DNA from: CAVTPD01 sp963736575
GTDB lineage: Bacteria > Bacteroidota > Bacteroidia > Cytophagales > JAAEPT01
Direction: 5' to 3'
NCBI GenBank assembly: GCA_963736575.1
Contig: CAVTPD010000001.1
Coordinates: 310,001-374,000, forward strand
DNA: 64,000 bases
This document shows, in pieces, positions 61,730 to 64,000 of this stretch (position 1 is the first letter of the stretch; each line of letters starts with the position of its first letter). Position numbers and translations under genes: made by a program. The notes beneath the pieces are model-generated. The model ran no database searches, was not told the DNA's origin, and saw nothing but the letters and a program-made list of their open reading frames with translations.

Positions 61730-62029
61730 TTTGGTCAAACTCTGCTAGAAAATCTAGGATAAAATTTTACAGTTTTGGATGGATAAAAAGGAAATAAAAA
61801 ATATTCTAAAAAGCTATCCAAAGAACTGAATGGCAGAATAGACCATCTAAAATCTTACCCGCATATTGGTAAACCTACAGGTTTTGAAAGAATCAGAACA
61901 ACAGCTTGTGGCCATTTTTCTATTTTTTATCAAGTATTTAAAGATGAAATCTTGATAATTGCTTTATATGACACTAGGCGCAACCCTAAGGATGTGGTAA
62001 ACGAACTTAAAAGGAATCAGTCACAATAA
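61714..62029 (+). pseudogene. ParE/RelE-family toxin with two homopolymer deletions
   Basis: Starts MAKRIIWSNSARKSRI, the typical ParE opening, and ends HIGKPTGFERIRTTACGHFSIFYQ...IIALYDTRRNPKDV, the typical closing strands with the DTRxNP motif. Two single-base losses interrupt it: in the A/T run near 61758-61766 (one A missing) and in AAAAAGGAAAT near 61785-61795 (one G missing). Restoring both gives a continuous protein of about 105 residues. Whether the toxin is truly dead or the reads are wrong cannot be told here. Confidence 0.82.
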
Positions 62030-62073
62030 ATTTGCACTAATCTGTGCTTACTAATGTATATCCCATTTCATGC

Positions 62074-63831
62074 TTAACTCACCATCTTATACTGCATGTT
62101 GTACAACTGCGTATAAAAACCATCCAACTCTAAAAGTTCGGCATGGGTTCCCATTTCTTTAATCTCACCTTTGTCCAAGACAATAATTTTATCGGCGTGT
62201 TGAATGGTAGAAAGGCGGTGGGCAATTACTAGGGATGTCCTGCCTTCCATCATGGTAGCAATGGCATTTTGGATTAAACCTTCCGTTTCGGTATCTACCG
62301 AAGATGTGGCTTCGTCTAATACCAAAATCTCTGGGTCGTAAACCATGGCGCGGATAAATGAAATTAATTGACGTTGACCAACAGAAAGACTAATACCGCG
62401 TTCCCGTACATTATAATCAAACTGACCGGGTAGGTTTTTTATAAAGTTTTCGGCACCCACCAAACGGGCGGCTTCCCATAGTTTTTCGTCGGTGATTTCT
62501 GGATTGCCTAAAGTGATGTTTTCTCTAATGCTTTCAGAAAAAAGAAAAACATCTTGCAGCACCACACCAATTTTCTTTCGTACACTGTTCAGATTGAAAT
62601 CATCAATAGAAACACCATCAATAGAAATAGAGCCTTTTTGTATTTCGTACAAACGGTTTAATAAACTCACTACCGAAGATTTTCCGGCGCCTGTAGCGCC
62701 CACAAAAGCAATGGATTCTCCTTTGTTTACCGTAAAAGAAAGGTTTTTTAAGACATATTCGGGTTCGTTGTAGGCAAACCAAACGTTTTTAAAATCAATA
62801 CTGTGGTCAAATTTGTAAGGAATGTTTTTTCCTTCTTTCTGAATAATTTCTTCGTTATCCAACAATTTTGCAATTCGGGAAGTACTAATAATCCCCATTT
62901 GTAAAGTGTTAAAACGGTCTGCAATTAAACGGATAGGGCGGAAGAACATGTTGATGTACATGATAAAGGCAATTAGATCACCAATATTGGTAACTACACC
63001 TTTAATTAGACCGTGTGCACCGTACCAAAGCAGCATACCAATGCCAATGGCACCAATGACATCGGCCACAGGGAAATAGATGGAATAATATTTTACAGAG
63101 CGTAAGTTGGCTTCTAAATGTTCTTGGTTAATCTTTTGGAATTTTTCGTGTTCTCTTTTTTCTTTATTAAAAATCTGAACAACATTCATTCCCGTTACAT
63201 GCTCTTGTACAAAGGTATTCAGTCTAGAAACAGCTGTTCTTACTGCGTCGTAAGATGATTTTACTTTTTCCTTAAAAACATAAGTAGAATAAATTAAAAT
63301 AGGAAACATGGACAAACTCACTAAGGTAAGTTGCCAGTTTTGGTAAAACATAAATGAAATGATTACTACCAACTGAAGCAATTCAGCCACCATAGCCGCT
63401 AGGCCTTGGCTAAAAACCTCTGCCAGAGCTTCAATATCCGAAATGTTACGGGTAACCAATTGACCAATAGGCGTTCGGTCAAAAAATTTCAGTCTAAGTT
63501 TTAATATGTGTTGGTACAGTTGAACACGTATATCACGAATAATAGTTTGCCCTAACCAACCCGATAAAAAGGTGTTGATATAGGTAAGGATAGATTGGGC
63601 AAAAAGCACACCCAACATTAACATAACGTACTTTAATAAACCTTCATAATCGGCGTTTACCAGTTCGTTGTTAATGGTTTTAGAAATCAAAAAAGGAATA
63701 ACCGGAGATAAAACTGCTGCCGAAGTTATAATAAAGGTTAAGAAGAAAAACTGCCATTTGTAGGGTTTTACAAACTGGAGAAGTCTTTTAAGAACAGCGT
63801 AATCGAAGTTATTTCCTTTAGTAGAATCCAA
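62074..63831 (-). CDS. ABC exporter half-transporter, MdlB-like with canonical ATP site
   Basis: 585 residues: six membrane helices (about 17-310) and one ATPase domain with Walker A GATGAGKSS, signature LSVGQRQL and Walker B VLDEATSSVD with the catalytic Glu. The LSVGQ signature and intact Glu match the active half of heterodimeric exporters such as E. coli MdlB. The inactive-looking half at 58470 is its probable partner, encoded in the opposite direction 1.8 kb away. The cargo is unknown. Confidence 0.9.
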   Translation of the reverse strand: MDSTKGNNFDYAVLKRLLQFVKPYKWQFFFLTFIITSAAVLSPVIPFLISKTINNELVNADYEGLLKYVMLMLGVLFAQSILTYINTFLSGWLGQTIIRDIRVQLYQHILKLRLKFFDRTPIGQLVTRNISDIEALAEVFSQGLAAMVAELLQLVVIISFMFYQNWQLTLVSLSMFPILIYSTYVFKEKVKSSYDAVRTAVSRLNTFVQEHVTGMNVVQIFNKEKREHEKFQKINQEHLEANLRSVKYYSIYFPVADVIGAIGIGMLLWYGAHGLIKGVVTNIGDLIAFIMYINMFFRPIRLIADRFNTLQMGIISTSRIAKLLDNEEIIQKEGKNIPYKFDHSIDFKNVWFAYNEPEYVLKNLSFTVNKGESIAFVGATGAGKSSVVSLLNRLYEIQKGSISIDGVSIDDFNLNSVRKKIGVVLQDVFLFSESIRENITLGNPEITDEKLWEAARLVGAENFIKNLPGQFDYNVRERGISLSVGQRQLISFIRAMVYDPEILVLDEATSSVDTETEGLIQNAIATMMEGRTSLVIAHRLSTIQHADKIIVLDKGEIKEMGTHAELLELDGFYTQLYNMQYKMVS

Positions 63832-63903
63832 AATTTGACGGAAGTGAAATTATATATGTTTAAACTAGGGTTTTCAAACCCAAAGATATCAATTTGGTTC
63901 CAA

Positions 63904-64000
63904 TTATAGGTACGGATAAGCCACCTTAGTCAAATAAAGTCCCTCGGCCGGTACAGAACTGCCTGCTTTATTGCGGTTTTTGCTTTCTATAATTTCACGG
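63904..64000 (-). CDS. truA: tRNA pseudouridine synthase TruA, C-terminal end (cut by window)
   Basis: The minus-strand frame running off the right edge reads REIIESKNRNKAGSSVPAE then GLYLTKVAYPYL and a TAA stop at 63904-63906. The AGxSxPAxGLxLxxVxYP pattern is the C-terminal signature of TruA, which makes pseudouridine at positions 38-40 of tRNAs. Only about 32 residues are visible. Confidence 0.82.
   Translation of the reverse strand, partial: REIIESKNRNKAGSSVPAEGLYLTKVAYPYL

Noticed and set aside
1..64000. CRISPR arrays, prophage and transposases
   Set aside because: No regularly spaced repeats and no transposase, integrase or phage structural gene could be recognised on either strand.

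Overview
The window is AT-rich chromosomal DNA from a Bacteroidota member, most likely a Flavobacteriales-type bacterium. The evidence is promoters with TAnnTTTG -7 boxes, two proteins ending in type IX secretion C-terminal domains, DUF4290, DUF3109 and DUF1573 genes, a yajC-ybbR-coaE block, a long NusB, and a tmRNA whose tag reads AEENSYAMAA. There is no phage, integrase, insertion sequence or CRISPR array. Most of the window is housekeeping, with one clear accessory island.

Layout. 1-7 kb: a minus-strand operon (UvrD/PcrA helicase, DUF4290, MurA, Rieske protein, DUF2147, inositol monophosphatase). 7-14 kb: DUF3109, an alpha-glucan phosphorylase homologue, GAPDH, two identical tRNA-Glu genes, a DUF2236 oxygenase and PGK. 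13.9-19.8 kb: the SUF iron-sulfur operon (sufB-C-D-S-E-T) ending in a bacilliredoxin. 19.9-21 kb: an Lrp/AsnC regulator and an RDD membrane protein. 21-34.6 kb: a plus-strand glycan-use island of two paralogous TIG lipoproteins, two outer-membrane beta-barrels, two more lipoproteins with carbohydrate-binding-like domains, a GH10 xylanase and a GH3 glycosidase. 35-43 kb: Lgt, LipA, a lipoprotein, a stand-alone secretion-tail-like mini-protein, two T9SS cargo paralogues, an M61 peptidase and an FMN reductase. 43-49.8 kb: a GNAT protein, IlvA, a SiaB/SiaC partner-switch pair with a membrane coiled-coil protein, and DsbD. 49.8-54.6 kb: an M20 dipeptidase, glnK-amt, tmRNA and two tRNA-Arg genes. 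54.6-58.3 kb: nusB-DUF1573-yajC-ybbR-coaE. 58.5-64 kb: two ABC exporter halves resembling a heterodimer, a barrel protein, a toxin-antitoxin pair and the 3' end of truA.

The best candidate for an undescribed system is the 21-34.6 kb island. It has the enzymes and surface lipoproteins of a polysaccharide utilisation locus but no SusC/SusD pair; two beta-barrels of unrecognised family sit where SusCD would be expected. Other points of interest are a phosphorylase homologue with Thr in place of the PLP lysine, a SiaB/SiaC pair without its usual phosphatase and cyclase, a palindrome inside the glnK promoter, probable leaderless transcripts for lipA and siaB, and duplicated T9SS tails.

Caution: at least twelve single-base indels break otherwise well-conserved reading frames (sufC, one TIG lipoprotein, one barrel, one lipoprotein, the ParE-like toxin). 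Several lie in homopolymers and sufC is normally important for growth, so residual sequencing error is a serious alternative to real pseudogenes.
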